NCBI RefSeq assembly: GCF_006539685.1
Contig: NZ_BJNM01000004.1
Coordinates: 62,001-126,000, forward strand
Direction: 5' to 3'
DNA from: Gluconobacter oxydans
Lineage (GTDB): Bacteria; Pseudomonadota; Alphaproteobacteria; Acetobacterales; Acetobacteraceae
DNA: 64,000 nt
The notes beneath the pieces are model-generated. The model searched no databases. It was given only the letters and a program-made list of their open reading frames with translations, and was not told where the DNA came from. The position numbers were made by a program, and so were the translations under genes. Positions 1 to 9,116 of this stretch are shown in pieces; position 1 is the stretch's first letter; each line of letters begins with the position of its first letter.

Positions 1-288
1 CTCATCATCGCGCTCATCATTACGATGGGGCCGACGGGCATTATCGGTCCGAACTCCATGGTGGGCGTCCTGTCCGAACAGTCCGACCGTGCCGGTTCGG
101 CCTCGGCGCTGGCGGGGACGATGCAGTATCTGTTCGGCGCCGTAGCGAGCGCCCTGTTCGGACTGATGCCGTCGGGAACTGCCGTTCCCATGGCGCTTTT
201 TCTATCCTTCGCCTTTGTCGCGGCCATGGGGTTTGCCCTGCTGCGCCCCAACCTGCCGGCCGTGGCAGAACCGTCGCATCACTCCTGA
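1..288 (+). CDS. MFS multidrug transporter, C-terminal end (partial)
   Basis: The frame is already open at the window edge, so only the last 95 residues are present. They form about three hydrophobic segments with glycine/alanine-rich helices, and the stretch GPNSMVGVLSEQSDRAGSAS followed by ALAGTMQYLFGA is typical of the last helices of Bcr/CflA-type drug/H+ antiporters in the inner membrane. The end is natural (a polar tail then TGA). The substrate cannot be told from this fragment. A single-domain response regulator follows 27 bases downstream on the same strand. Confidence 0.7.
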   Translation, partial: LIIALIITMGPTGIIGPNSMVGVLSEQSDRAGSASALAGTMQYLFGAVASALFGLMPSGTAVPMALFLSFAFVAAMGFALLRPNLPAVAEPSHHS

Positions 289-315
289 AAATACATCCGT
301 CATGAGGGCCCTGCC

Positions 316-672
316 ATGAAAGCCTTGCTTGTCGAAGACGATGCCGCCATCGCCCTGGTGGTCGAAACGGTTCTGGTGCGCGAAGGCTGGAGCGTGCGCC
401 ATGTGCCAGACGGCGCCTCGGCGCTGGAAGGGGATGAGGCACCGGATCTTCTGGTGACGGATCTCAACCTGCCCGGCGCACGGAACGGGCTGGAAATCGC
501 GCATCTGCTGCGCGAGCGCCGCCCGCAGATGGCCGTCGTGCTCATGTCTGGGGACTACGAAGAAAGCGATATGGCCCCGCAGGGTATGGCCGTCCTGCCC
601 AAACCGTTCCGCAGGGCAGGGCTTCTCGCAGCCATCGCACAGGCCACCGAACAGGTGCGGGATCAGGCTTGA
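316..672 (+). CDS. Single-domain response regulator (CheY-like)
   Basis: This 118-residue protein is a bare receiver domain with no output domain. It has the acidic pair EDD near residue 8, the phospho-acceptor aspartate in LLVTDLNLPG (about residue 52) and the conserved lysine in LPKPF near residue 95. An SD-like GAGG precedes the ATG. Stand-alone receivers act by protein-protein contact in a phosphorelay or on a motor or kinase, in the cytoplasm. No histidine kinase lies beside it, so its partner is unknown. Confidence 0.82.
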   Translation: MKALLVEDDAAIALVVETVLVREGWSVRHVPDGASALEGDEAPDLLVTDLNLPGARNGLEIAHLLRERRPQMAVVLMSGDYEESDMAPQGMAVLPKPFRRAGLLAAIAQATEQVRDQA

Positions 673-766
673 GGTTAGGCGTCCGGCGTAATCCGGGGTT
701 GAGTCGGGGGGGAGAGTCCCCTACATGCCGCGCTGTTTGCCATGACCAGATGAAAGCAGTGCCGCC

Positions 767-1306
767 ATGTCGTTTCAGGATCCCCAGCCTCTCGATCTCA
801 AGAACTACATTCGCGAGATTCCGGATTTTCCGAAGCCGGGCATCCTGTTCTACGACATCTCGACCCTGATCCGCTCGCCCGACGCCTGGCAGGTCGCCAC
901 CGCCCGTCTGGCCCGCGTGATCGCCGCCTGGCAGCCGGACATCCTGGCCGGAATCGAAAGCCGCGGCTTCCTGACGGCCGCACCGCTCGCCCTGCGTCTG
1001 GGCTGCGGCTTCACGATGCTCCGCAAGCCGGGCAAGCTGCCGGGCAAGACCATTTCCCTGAAATACGGTCTCGAATACGGCGAGGACGAGCTGCACATCC
1101 AGGCCGACGCCATCAAGCCGGGCCAGCGCGTCGTGGTGCTGGACGATCTGCTGGCAACGGGCGGCACGCTCGCGGCCTCCATCGATCTTCTGCGCAAGGT
1201 CGGGGCCGAAGTCGTGGGCGCGTCCGTGCTCATCGAACTGGCGGACCTGAAAGGCCGTGAGAAACTGGACGTTCCGCTGAACGCTCTGATGACATACGAC
1301 GAATAA
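767..1306 (+). CDS. apt: Adenine phosphoribosyltransferase
   Basis: The product, 179 residues, is the usual length for Apt, the purine-salvage enzyme that makes AMP from adenine and PRPP. The PRPP-binding motif [13 protein letters not shown] lies around residues 123-135, and the N-terminal [14 protein letters not shown] (about residues 15-28) is characteristic of the family. The start gives [11 protein letters not shown], in line with other Apt proteins. A nitroreductase follows after 11 bases, suggesting co-transcription. Confidence 0.95.
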   Translation: MSFQDPQPLDLKNYIREIPDFPKPGILFYDISTLIRSPDAWQVATARLARVIAAWQPDILAGIESRGFLTAAPLALRLGCGFTMLRKPGKLPGKTISLKYGLEYGEDELHIQADAIKPGQRVVVLDDLLATGGTLAASIDLLRKVGAEVVGASVLIELADLKGREKLDVPLNALMTYDE

Positions 1307-1317
1307 GGGAACACCAC

Positions 1318-2148
1318 ATGTCGGGCACCTCTTCCGAACGGATTTCCACGCTGTGGCAGACACGGTACCGCACGCCGGCGCCGAAAACCCTGCCGGACAA
1401 CGCGGTGCTCGACCTGCTGCTGTCGCATCATTCGGTCCGGGCCTATCTGCCCGACGCCCTGCCTGAAGGCACGCTGGAAGCCGGTATTGCCGCCGCATCC
1501 TCGGCCGCTACGTCCAGCAATCTTCAGGTCTGGTCCGTCGTAGCCGTTGAAAACCCGGAAACGCGCGCCCGACTGGCAGAGCTCTGCGGCAACCAGAAGC
1601 ATATCGAGGTCGCGCCCCTGTTCCTGGCCTGGATCGTCGATCTGGCCCGGCTGGAGCGGATCGCCGAGCGGGCAGGGATGGGGCATGAGGCGCTCGACTA
1701 TCAGGAGACGTTCCTCATGGCGACGCTCGATACGGGGATTGCCGCCCAGAACGCCGTGACCGCGTTCGAATCCCTCGGTCTGGGCACGGTCTATATCGGC
1801 GGCCTACGCAACCATCCCGAAGAAGTCTCCAGTCTCCTCTCCCTTCCGCCGCGTTCGGTCGCGGTCGTCGGGCTCTGTGTCGGCAAACCCGATCCGGCCG
1901 CCCAGAACGGCTACAAACCGCGTCTGGGGCAGGATGTTGTCCTGCACCGCGAGCGTTACAGCACGGAAAACGAAGCCAAAGGCATTGCGGCCTATGACCG
2001 CATCGCGGATGACTACCAGAAGGAACAGGGCCTGACCTCGCGGGTCTGGTCGGAAACGGTCGCCAAGCGGGTGGACAGCTTCAAAGGCCTGAGCGGACGG
2101 CACGTCATCCGCACGGTGCTGCACAGGCTCGGCTTTCCGCTCCGCTAA
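1318..2148 (+). CDS. NADPH-dependent FMN oxidoreductase (nitroreductase family, NfsA-like)
   Basis: The 276-residue protein has the nitroreductase fold: HHSVRAYLPDALPEG near residues 38-52 (FMN phosphate contact), AASSAATSSNLQVW around 60-73, and the later GLGTVYIGGLRNHPE. The C-terminal extension after about residue 200 resembles the NfsA/Frp group, which uses NADPH. Such enzymes reduce nitroaromatics, quinones or flavins in the cytoplasm; the physiological substrate is not clear. It directly follows apt. Confidence 0.85.
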   Translation: MSGTSSERISTLWQTRYRTPAPKTLPDNAVLDLLLSHHSVRAYLPDALPEGTLEAGIAAASSAATSSNLQVWSVVAVENPETRARLAELCGNQKHIEVAPLFLAWIVDLARLERIAERAGMGHEALDYQETFLMATLDTGIAAQNAVTAFESLGLGTVYIGGLRNHPEEVSSLLSLPPRSVAVVGLCVGKPDPAAQNGYKPRLGQDVVLHRERYSTENEAKGIAAYDRIADDYQKEQGLTSRVWSETVAKRVDSFKGLSGRHVIRTVLHRLGFPLR

Positions 2149-2475
2149 ACGTGAAGTCCAGGTGCGGCAAAGAAATTCCTTCTGCGCCGAAAGTGTCCGC
2201 AAAAGGTGAAAGCCGTATTTTTTCAGGGCGTTGGTGCGGATACTGGAACTGAAAAATAAACCATTCTCCCAGAGCTGCCTTTCGGGAATATGCGGAGCGA
2301 GTTTTATTTTGAACTTGCACCCCGCCGGAAATTGACGGCATATTCAGGGCGCAGCTGTTTTTCCGGCTGGAGAATATCGCCTTGCGTTTATCCGCACGGG
2401 CGCACCTTCCCCCTCTGAAAAAACTGATTACGTGAATGTTTGCGCGTAAAGCTGCGTTATCAAAGGAGACCTGCA
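2149..2475. other. Long non-coding leader before the cold-shock gene
   Basis: These 327 bases hold no convincing gene and are clearly more A/T-rich than the flanking coding sequence. They separate the nitroreductase stop from the cold-shock ATG. A long structured 5' leader is a known feature of cspA-type cold-shock mRNAs, so much of this may be transcribed; I could not fix a promoter with confidence. A good SD (AAAGGAG, 2462-2468) sits 7 bases before the downstream start. Confidence 0.5.
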
Positions 2476-2682
2476 ATGGCGACAGGTACAGTAAAGTGGT
2501 TCAACGCCACGAAGGGCTTCGGTTTCATCCAGCCCAGCGACGGCACCACAGACGTTTTCGTTCACATTTCTGCTCTCGAAAAAGCCGGGCTGCAGAACCT
2601 GAATGAAGGCCAGCAGGTCTCTTACGAGATTGAAGACGGCCGCAACGGACGCAAGTCCGCAGGAAGCCTCAAGGCGCTCTGA
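2476..2682 (+). CDS. Cold-shock protein (CspA family)
   Basis: This 68-residue protein is a single cold-shock domain with both RNA-binding motifs: KWFNATKGFGFI (RNP1, residues 7-18) and DVFVHISAL (RNP2, about 26-34). It binds single-stranded RNA/DNA and acts as an RNA chaperone. The ATG at 2476 is chosen because AAAGGAG precedes it with normal spacing and the protein then begins MATGTVKWF, as usual for the family. A rho-independent terminator follows at once, so it is monocistronic. Confidence 0.96.
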   Translation: MATGTVKWFNATKGFGFIQPSDGTTDVFVHISALEKAGLQNLNEGQQVSYEIEDGRNGRKSAGSLKAL

Positions 2683-2684
2683 CG

Positions 2685-2710
2685 AAATGGTGGCTCCGGC
2701 CACCATTTTT
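2685..2710 (+). terminator. Rho-independent terminator of the cold-shock gene
   Basis: A perfect 10-bp stem (AAATGGTGGC, 2685-2694, with GCCACCATTT, 2699-2708) closes a TCCG loop and runs into five Ts (2706-2710). It starts three bases after the stop codon. Confidence 0.9.
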
Positions 2711-2795
2711 CGTTTAAGGCACTTTTCCACGCCATCGCTTTCGCGCAGACGCACGGTATAACAGCGGCTCTGACCTGCTGTGCCGGAGCCGCGCC

Positions 2796-5282
2796 CTGAC
2801 TTTTACCCTTCCCCCCGAACTCCCTGTCACGGCTATCCTGCCAGAGCTTCTGGCAACATTGGAGACGCAGCCCAACGCCGTCCTCGTCGCCCCGCCGGGC
2901 GCGGGCAAGACGACGCTGACGCCGCTCGCGCTTCTGGATGCACCCTGGTTCGGAACACAGCGCCTCATTCTCGTGGAGCCCCGTCGCGTGGCAGTCCGTG
3001 GTGCGGCGTCGCGCATGGCGTCGTCGCTGGGGGAAAAGCCGGGCGGCATTGTGGGCTTCCGCACCCGCACCGATTCCGCCATGTCCGCCAGAACGCGCAT
3101 CGAAGTCGTGACCGAAGGCCTGCTCCTGCGCCGCCTGCTGACCGACCCGCTGCTGGACGGCGTGGGTGCGGTTCTGTTCGATGAAGTGCACGAACGCTCG
3201 CTGGATCTGGATGCGGCTCTGGCGTTCTGTCTGGACATGCAGCGTGAAATGCGGCCGGATCTGCGGATTCTGGCCATGTCCGCCACGCCGGATGGCCGCG
3301 CCTTCACGACGCTGATGAACGCTCCGCTGATCGAGAGCGAAGGCCGGCAGTACCCTATCGACATCCGCCACACCCGCGATATTCCCCACATGCGGGAGCT
3401 GCCCGAAGCCTGTGCCCGCGCGATCCGTCAGGCTCTGGCGGAAGAAGAGGGTGACATCCTCGCTTTCCTGCCCGGCGTGGGCGAAATCCGCCGCACACAG
3501 CCCCTTCTGGAGGGCACGGTTCCAGTCTTTCCGCTGCATGGCGAACAGGCCACCGAGGATCAGGACCGCGCCATTGCCCCGTCCGATACGCGCCGCGTCG
3601 TTCTGGCGACGTCCATTGCCGAGACGTCCGTCACCGTCTCCGGCGTGCGGATCGTCGTCGATGGCGGCCTGCGCCGGGCCCCGCGTCTTGATCCGAATAC
3701 CGGTCTGTCGCGGCTGGAAACGCTGAAAATATCCCGCGCCACCGCCACCCAGCGCGCAGGCCGTGCAGGGCGGCAGTCTCCGGGCATTGCCATTCGCTTA
3801 TGGTCGGAAATGACGCAGCGCAGCCTGCGCCCGCAGGACGCCCCTGAAATCCTTGTGGCCGATCTCACGGATTTCGCGCTCGTCACCGCCGCATGGCAGG
3901 AAGTCATGGGCACGGTTCCGGACAGTCTGCCTCTGCTGGACACGCCACCAACGGGCGTTCTGGCTGGCGGGCGCGAACTGCTGCGCGAACTCGGCGCGCT
4001 CGATGACGCCAACCGTATCACCGCCCTCGGCAAACGCATGGCATCCCTCGGCACGCATCCGCGTCTGGCCGCGATGCTCTGCGCGGCCCGCACACTGCCG
4101 GAGCGTGTGACGGCGGCCTGTCTGGCGGCGCTTCTGGAAGAGCGGGATCCGCTCCGCCCGCGCACGAACCGCCCGTCCGGTCCTGCGCCGGGAGCCGATA
4201 TCCGCACACGTCTCGCTTTATTCGAGCGCGACGACCCGCGCGCGGATCGTGCCAGCCTGTTCCACATGCGTCAGTCCGCCAAACGGTTCCTACGCCGCAT
4301 GGGCGACCGGGAGGTGCCGCTCGCACCCCTGCCGGACCACGCAGGCGCGCTGCTCGCTGCCGGCTTCCCGGATCGTGTCGCGCAGGCGGCGGGCGAACTC
4401 GGGCGTTTCCGGTTGGCGGGCGGGGGGAGTGCCCGCGTCTCAGCCAATGATCCGCTGGCCCGCGAAAAGCTGCTGGCCGGTGCGGCGTTTCACACCCGCA
4501 CCTCAACGGAAATCACGCTCGCAGCCCCGCTGGATGCCGAGAACCTGCCCCAGACCCTGCTGGATCGGACCCGCGAGCAGGTGGAAACGACACTGGACGG
4601 CACATCCGGCCGCATCATCGCCCGCCGCAGGCTCCGTCTGGGCGCGCTGGTCCTGCGGGACCGCAACGGCGAGATCAGTCCCGAGGAAGCGCAGACGCTC
4701 CTGATGCAGCAGGTCGCCGCGAATCCGGCGCAGGCCCTGACCTGGACAGAGGCCGGGCGCCAGTTCCAGGCCCGCGTGGCCCATGCCCGCGCCACCTATG
4801 CGCCCCATCTGCCAGACCTGTCCGATGACGGATTGGCGGCATCGCTCGACTGGCTGGAGCCTTATCTGGCCGGGTGTGACCGCCTGTCGCAGGTCAGGGC
4901 GCTGGACCTGCTCTCCATTCTTCGCGCCCGTCTGGACTATGCCGATCTCGCCGCGCTGGACCGCAAACTCCCGCCGCGCCTGACGCTGAAGGCCAGCACG
5001 CACGACATCGACTATACCGGCGCGGTCCCCACGGTCTCCGCCCGTGCGCAGGCCTTTTACGGCACGGCGCAGACGCCGCAGCTTGCGGACGGACAACTTG
5101 CCCTCCAATGCGCGCTGCTGTCCCCGGCCGGGCGGCCGCAGGCGATCACGGCTGATCTCGCAGGATTCTGGAAAGGAAGCTGGGCCGACATGCGCCGGGA
5201 CATGCGCGGACGCTATCCCCGCCATGACTGGCCCGAGGATCCCGCGACAGCCGAGCCACCCAAACCCCGCCCGAGGCGTTGA
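2796..5282 (+). CDS. hrpB: ATP-dependent helicase HrpB
   Basis: A DEAH-box RNA helicase of the HrpB family. Visible motifs are Walker A APPGAGKTT, DEVH with downstream SAT (AMSATPDG), and ATSIAETSVT plus QRAGRAGR in the second RecA domain, followed by the long HrpB C-terminal region. The frame has no ATG near the N-terminus. The first listed start-like codon is a TTG at 2859, but the frame runs further upstream and encodes LPVTAILPELLATL, which matches the conserved HrpB N-terminus. A CTG at 2796 has GGAG seven bases ahead, so I place the start there (828 residues). Its role is unclear in most bacteria. The gene stands alone. Confidence 0.9.
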   Translation: MTFTLPPELPVTAILPELLATLETQPNAVLVAPPGAGKTTLTPLALLDAPWFGTQRLILVEPRRVAVRGAASRMASSLGEKPGGIVGFRTRTDSAMSARTRIEVVTEGLLLRRLLTDPLLDGVGAVLFDEVHERSLDLDAALAFCLDMQREMRPDLRILAMSATPDGRAFTTLMNAPLIESEGRQYPIDIRHTRDIPHMRELPEACARAIRQALAEEEGDILAFLPGVGEIRRTQPLLEGTVPVFPLHGEQATEDQDRAIAPSDTRRVVLATSIAETSVTVSGVRIVVDGGLRRAPRLDPNTGLSRLETLKISRATATQRAGRAGRQSPGIAIRLWSEMTQRSLRPQDAPEILVADLTDFALVTAAWQEVMGTVPDSLPLLDTPPTGVLAGGRELLRELGALDDANRITALGKRMASLGTHPRLAAMLCAARTLPERVTAACLAALLEERDPLRPRTNRPSGPAPGADIRTRLALFERDDPRADRASLFHMRQSAKRFLRRMGDREVPLAPLPDHAGALLAAGFPDRVAQAAGELGRFRLAGGGSARVSANDPLAREKLLAGAAFHTRTSTEITLAAPLDAENLPQTLLDRTREQVETTLDGTSGRIIARRRLRLGALVLRDRNGEISPEEAQTLLMQQVAANPAQALTWTEAGRQFQARVAHARATYAPHLPDLSDDGLAASLDWLEPYLAGCDRLSQVRALDLLSILRARLDYADLAALDRKLPPRLTLKASTHDIDYTGAVPTVSARAQAFYGTAQTPQLADGQLALQCALLSPAGRPQAITADLAGFWKGSWADMRRDMRGRYPRHDWPEDPATAEPPKPRPRR

Positions 5283-5369
5283 TTCGACGCGATCTTTGCC
5301 ATGATCTTAGGATGTGGAACAATTCTGTGTTAGCAGCATGGCTATGACGATGTTCCTGTCCTGTTTCCC

Positions 5370-6626
5370 ATGAACCGCGCCCTGCAGGCTGCTGCGATCG
5401 GTGCCGGAACAGCCACTGTCGTGACGGTGGGGCTGATGCTGGCTTTGCGCGGCCATGGGAATACTGCGCAGCCGGTCCCGCATCCTGCGCAACAGCCACA
5501 AAAACCGCTGGTCATGCAGGCCCCAGCGCCGAAAATGCTCCCGACGATCATCCCCGATCGCACGGTTGCAGGCGAAAACACGGACGCGCAGGGCATCCCG
5601 ACACAACCCGCCGTCGTCCCCGCACCTGCGCCCGCTCTGCCGCCGCTTCTGGTCAAATACGGCCCGCTGAGCTTTGCCCCGCTGGTGCGGCAGGTGATCC
5701 CGGCCGTCGTCAACATCGCCATTACCCAGAATCGCCCGGACGGACACGACCACATTCCGCCCCAGATTCGCGGAACCCCGCTGGAAAAGCGCTACCGGGA
5801 CCGGATGAAGCGCCAGCAGGAAGAAATGGTCGGCGCCGGATCGGGCTTCATCGTCGATCCGTCCGGGATCATCGTCACGAACCGCCATGTCGTGGGCGGC
5901 GCGGACAAGGTCGTGGTCTCGCTGTCCAACGGGCATGAAATGCCGGCGCGCCTGCTGGGGGCCGATCCGTTGACGGATATCGCCGTCATCAAGGTCGACA
6001 GTCCCGAGCCGCTCCCGCATGTCACCTGGGGTGACAGCCAGCAGACCGATATCGGGGACTGGATTCTTGTCGCGGGTAATCCGTTCGGTTTCGGGTCATC
6101 CGTGACGGCGGGCATTGTCTCGGCGGTCGGGCGCGATCTGGGGATCGGCTCGCTCGACGATTTCATCCAGCTCGACGCCCCGATCAATCCCGGTAATTCG
6201 GGCGGCCCGGCCTTCAACATGCGTGGGCAGGTCGTGGCCGTGAACGCCGCCATCGTGACCCCCGCGGGTGGCTCGGTCGGGATCGGTTTCGGCATCCCGT
6301 CCGAAATCGTCGCTCCCATCGTCGCGGAAATCGAGGCGACCGGCCATGCCGAACATGGCTGGCTCGGCATCACGCTCGATGATGGCGACACCGATATCGG
6401 CATTGCCGGCGTCGATAATGGTGGCCCCGCCCAGAAGGGCGGTCTGCGGCGCGGCGATATCGTCACCCAGGTCGACAATGTGCCCGTCACCAGTGCGCGG
6501 ATGCTCTTGCGCAGTATCGCGGCGGCCCGTCCGGGCATGACCCTGACCTTCCGGATCCAGCGCGGCAAGAAAACCCTGATGCTGCCCATCCATATCGGCC
6601 CGCGTCCGCAGGATGCGGATGACTGA
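5370..6626 (+). CDS. HtrA/Deg-type periplasmic serine protease with PDZ domain
   Basis: The 418-residue protein starts with a single hydrophobic segment (residues 4-26), then a proline/alanine-rich linker, a trypsin-like domain and one C-terminal PDZ domain. The catalytic triad can be read: His173 in TNRHVVGG, Asp203 in LTDIAVIKV and Ser277 in GNSGGPAF. The PDZ domain begins near residue 325 (HGWLGITLDD). It should degrade or refold misfolded envelope proteins. A small lipoprotein overlaps its end and a two-component pair follows, so this may be an envelope-stress cluster. A second Deg protease lies at 37619. Confidence 0.9.
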   Translation: MNRALQAAAIGAGTATVVTVGLMLALRGHGNTAQPVPHPAQQPQKPLVMQAPAPKMLPTIIPDRTVAGENTDAQGIPTQPAVVPAPAPALPPLLVKYGPLSFAPLVRQVIPAVVNIAITQNRPDGHDHIPPQIRGTPLEKRYRDRMKRQQEEMVGAGSGFIVDPSGIIVTNRHVVGGADKVVVSLSNGHEMPARLLGADPLTDIAVIKVDSPEPLPHVTWGDSQQTDIGDWILVAGNPFGFGSSVTAGIVSAVGRDLGIGSLDDFIQLDAPINPGNSGGPAFNMRGQVVAVNAAIVTPAGGSVGIGFGIPSEIVAPIVAEIEATGHAEHGWLGITLDDGDTDIGIAGVDNGGPAQKGGLRRGDIVTQVDNVPVTSARMLLRSIAAARPGMTLTFRIQRGKKTLMLPIHIGPRPQDADD

Positions 6627-6837
6627 GCTGTTCCCCGGCAGAACGATCCGCCTTGGCCTGTGCGGTGTTCTCCTGCTGGGCGTTCTGGCCGGATGCAGTC
6701 CTGTCCCGCCCTCGCAGGGGCAGAGCGGCTATCGGGACGGGCTTTCGGAAGCGTCTCCGTTCTCATGGGGGCCGATCAGCGCGTCCTCCCTGCGCGATGC
6801 CCAGCAGAACGATTTTGACAACGCAATCCCCCGCTAG
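6613..6837 (+). CDS. Small lipoprotein of unknown function
   Basis: A 74-residue product with a lipoprotein signal: positively charged start, hydrophobic LGLCGVLLLGVLAG, then a lipobox cysteine (LAGC, Cys near residue 28). The mature part is only about 47 residues and has no recognisable domain. It overlaps the end of the protease by 14 bases, pointing to translational coupling and a shared envelope role. A second ATG at 6619 could be the start instead. Confidence 0.65.
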   Translation: MRMTELFPGRTIRLGLCGVLLLGVLAGCSPVPPSQGQSGYRDGLSEASPFSWGPISASSLRDAQQNDFDNAIPR

Positions 6838-6937
6838 ACGCGTCTTTCTGTAACAACCGCCTTTGACGGCTTCTCTCAAGCCGGTATTCTTCCTCACAGG
6901 AACGGCAAGACTGCGTTCGGAAGGAAGAAAGACAACG

Positions 6938-7618
6938 ATGCGTATCCTGCTGGTCGAGGACGATCCGACAGTCCGTGCTTTCGTGCTCAAGGGCCTGCGG
7001 GAGGCCGGGCATGTCGTGGACGAGGCGGATAATGGCAAGGACGGCCTGTTTCTGGCCGTCAGCGAGAATTATGACGTCGTGATCCTGGACCGGATGCTGC
7101 CGGGCGGCATCGACGGGTTGCGGATTCTGGAAACCCTGCGCGGGCAGAAGAATGCAACGCCGGTCCTGCTGCTCTCGGCGCTGGCGGATGTGGACGAGCG
7201 TGTGGCTGGCCTCAAGGCCGGCGGCGACGACTACATGACCAAGCCCTTCGCCTTCTCCGAGCTTCTGGCGCGCGTCGAGGCGCTGGGCCGTCGTGGGCGC
7301 CCTGAAAGCGCGTCGCAGACGCGGCTTGTTGTGGGCGATCTGGAAATGGATCTGCTGTCCCGCACCGTCAAACGCGGCGGCGAGAAGATCGACCTTCAGC
7401 CGCGCGAGTTCCGCCTGCTGGAATTCCTGATCCGTCATGCCGGGCAGGTCGTGACCCGCACCATGCTGCTCGAGCGCGTGTGGGACTATCATTTCGACCC
7501 GCAGACCAATGTGATCGACGTGCATGTCTCGCGCCTGCGCCAGAAAGTGGACAAGCCGTTCGACAAGCCCATGATCCACACGATCCGCAACGCCGGCTAC
7601 ATTCTGCGGGCGGACTGA
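6938..7618 (+). CDS. OmpR-family response regulator
   Basis: The 226-residue product has a receiver domain (acidic residues at 8-9, phospho-acceptor Asp51 in VVILDRMLPG, Lys102 in MTKPF) and a winged-helix DNA-binding domain from about 130 (REFRLLEFLIRHAGQVVTR, NVIDVHVSRLRQKVD). The ATG at 6938 has a GGAAGGAAG SD region and yields the normal MRILLVEDD start; a longer reading is possible but has no support. It sits directly before its kinase. Confidence 0.93.
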   Translation: MRILLVEDDPTVRAFVLKGLREAGHVVDEADNGKDGLFLAVSENYDVVILDRMLPGGIDGLRILETLRGQKNATPVLLLSALADVDERVAGLKAGGDDYMTKPFAFSELLARVEALGRRGRPESASQTRLVVGDLEMDLLSRTVKRGGEKIDLQPREFRLLEFLIRHAGQVVTRTMLLERVWDYHFDPQTNVIDVHVSRLRQKVDKPFDKPMIHTIRNAGYILRAD

Positions 7619-7624
7619 TTGTTG

Positions 7625-9058
7625 ATGCTGCGGCGCAAGGTCCGCTGTTTCGGTCTGGTTCTGAAACGGCGCCTGCGCTGGCCGATCCGTTCGGCCGGGC
7701 TGAACTTCGCTCTGGCTTACGGCCTCGTCTTCGTGATTTCGGCCGGAGCGTTCCTGTCCTTCATCTGGTGGAACACGACCGGCCAGCTCGACAGTCAGGT
7801 CGAGATCGCGGTGCAGGTCGATGCCGCCGACCTGTCCCACCGCTGGGCGCAGGGTGGCCCCACCGCACTCAGCCTCGCCATCCAGGACCGGCTTGACCAG
7901 AACGTCGATGACGACGAGCTGTATCTTCTGGTCGGCCCGGACGGACGGAAATATGCTGGAAACCTGCCGGGCTGGCCTGTCGTCATCACCCGGCTGGATA
8001 CGTTTTACGAACTGGCCATCAAGCGCGACGGTTTCCGCACCAACGCCAAGATGCATGCCTATCCCCTGACGCAGGGTTTCCGGATGATCGTCGGGCGTGA
8101 CGTCCGCGGGCGACAGCTCGTCCGTCACGTCCTGACCGATACGCTGATCTGGGCGTGGATCATGGTGACATTGCTGGCAGCCGGTGGCGCGCTGGCGATC
8201 CGGCGCATTTTCCGGCAGGTCGTCCGCTCCATCGCCCGCACCACGGCGGCCGTTGCGCAGGGCGATCTGAGCCAGCGCATTCCGCTGACCGGCAACGAGA
8301 CGGATCTGGTGGGCCAGACCGTCAACACCATGCTCGAGCGGATCAACCGCCTGATGGATGGCGTCAAACAGGTTTCCAATGCCATCGCCCACGACCTGCG
8401 CACCCCGATCGCCCGTGCCCGCGCCCGTCTTGAGGACGCCAACCGCACCGCCACGTCGGCCGAGGAGCTTCACGCCGCTATCGACCGCGCGGTCATGGAT
8501 CTCGACCGGGTGACGTCGATTTTCGAGGCCCTGCTCAGAATCGCGCAACTCGAAGCCGGGGCCAGACGCGCCGCCTTCACGGTGCTGGACATCCGCCCGC
8601 TGCTGGAAGGATTGAGCGAACTTTACGAGGCCTCTGTCGAGGATGCGGGCCTGCATCTGGATTTCAGGGCAGGGGCGGTCCAGCCGGTCAATGGCGATCC
8701 GCATCTGCTGCAACAGGCCGTCGCCAATCTGCTGGACAACGCCATCAAGTTCGCGCCCCCCGGAACCACCATCACTCTTTCGGTGGACATGCAGGGCGAG
8801 CGTCTGGCCATCACCGTCGCCGATCAGGGGCCGGGCATGAGCGAAGACGATCTGAGCCGTGCTTCGGAGCGCTTTTTCCGTGCCGAAACGGCCCGCAACA
8901 CACCCGGAGCCGGGCTTGGCCTCTCGCTGGTGCAGGCCGTGATGAGCCTGCATGGCGGTGCGCTGGAACTCAGGGCTGGCGAGCTGCAAACCGGGCAGCC
9001 CGGCCTGTCGGCGACGCTCCTGCTCCCGGTCGTGCCCGCCGTGTCCCGAAAGGGATGA
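7625..9058 (+). CDS. Sensor histidine kinase
   Basis: A membrane histidine kinase of 477 residues. It has a first membrane segment near residues 28-52, a periplasmic sensor loop, a second membrane segment near 180-200, a HAMP linker, the phospho-acceptor His256 in AIAHDLRTPIARA, and an ATPase domain with N-box NLLDNAIKFAP, DQGPGMS and GAGLGLSLV. The start overlaps the end of the regulator region; TTG codons at 7619 and 7622 precede the ATG used. The stimulus is unknown; its position behind an HtrA protease suggests envelope stress. Confidence 0.92.
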   Translation: MLRRKVRCFGLVLKRRLRWPIRSAGLNFALAYGLVFVISAGAFLSFIWWNTTGQLDSQVEIAVQVDAADLSHRWAQGGPTALSLAIQDRLDQNVDDDELYLLVGPDGRKYAGNLPGWPVVITRLDTFYELAIKRDGFRTNAKMHAYPLTQGFRMIVGRDVRGRQLVRHVLTDTLIWAWIMVTLLAAGGALAIRRIFRQVVRSIARTTAAVAQGDLSQRIPLTGNETDLVGQTVNTMLERINRLMDGVKQVSNAIAHDLRTPIARARARLEDANRTATSAEELHAAIDRAVMDLDRVTSIFEALLRIAQLEAGARRAAFTVLDIRPLLEGLSELYEASVEDAGLHLDFRAGAVQPVNGDPHLLQQAVANLLDNAIKFAPPGTTITLSVDMQGERLAITVADQGPGMSEDDLSRASERFFRAETARNTPGAGLGLSLVQAVMSLHGGALELRAGELQTGQPGLSATLLLPVVPAVSRKG

Positions 9059-9116
9059 CGGAAGTTTCATCCACGCCCCACTCTGCGCTTAGCTGGAATG
9101 GGCTACACAATCCGTG

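Noticed and set aside
5352-5366. A near-match to a LexA box (GTTC-N7-GTTT) before the HtrA-type protease
   Set aside because: One of eight key bases is wrong and no other SOS evidence exists there; a match this loose is expected by chance.
6776-9070. A 764-codon frame on the minus strand
   Set aside because: It is antisense to a response regulator and kinase with clear motifs; it has no family-like motifs, only a composition typical of a GC-rich shadow frame.
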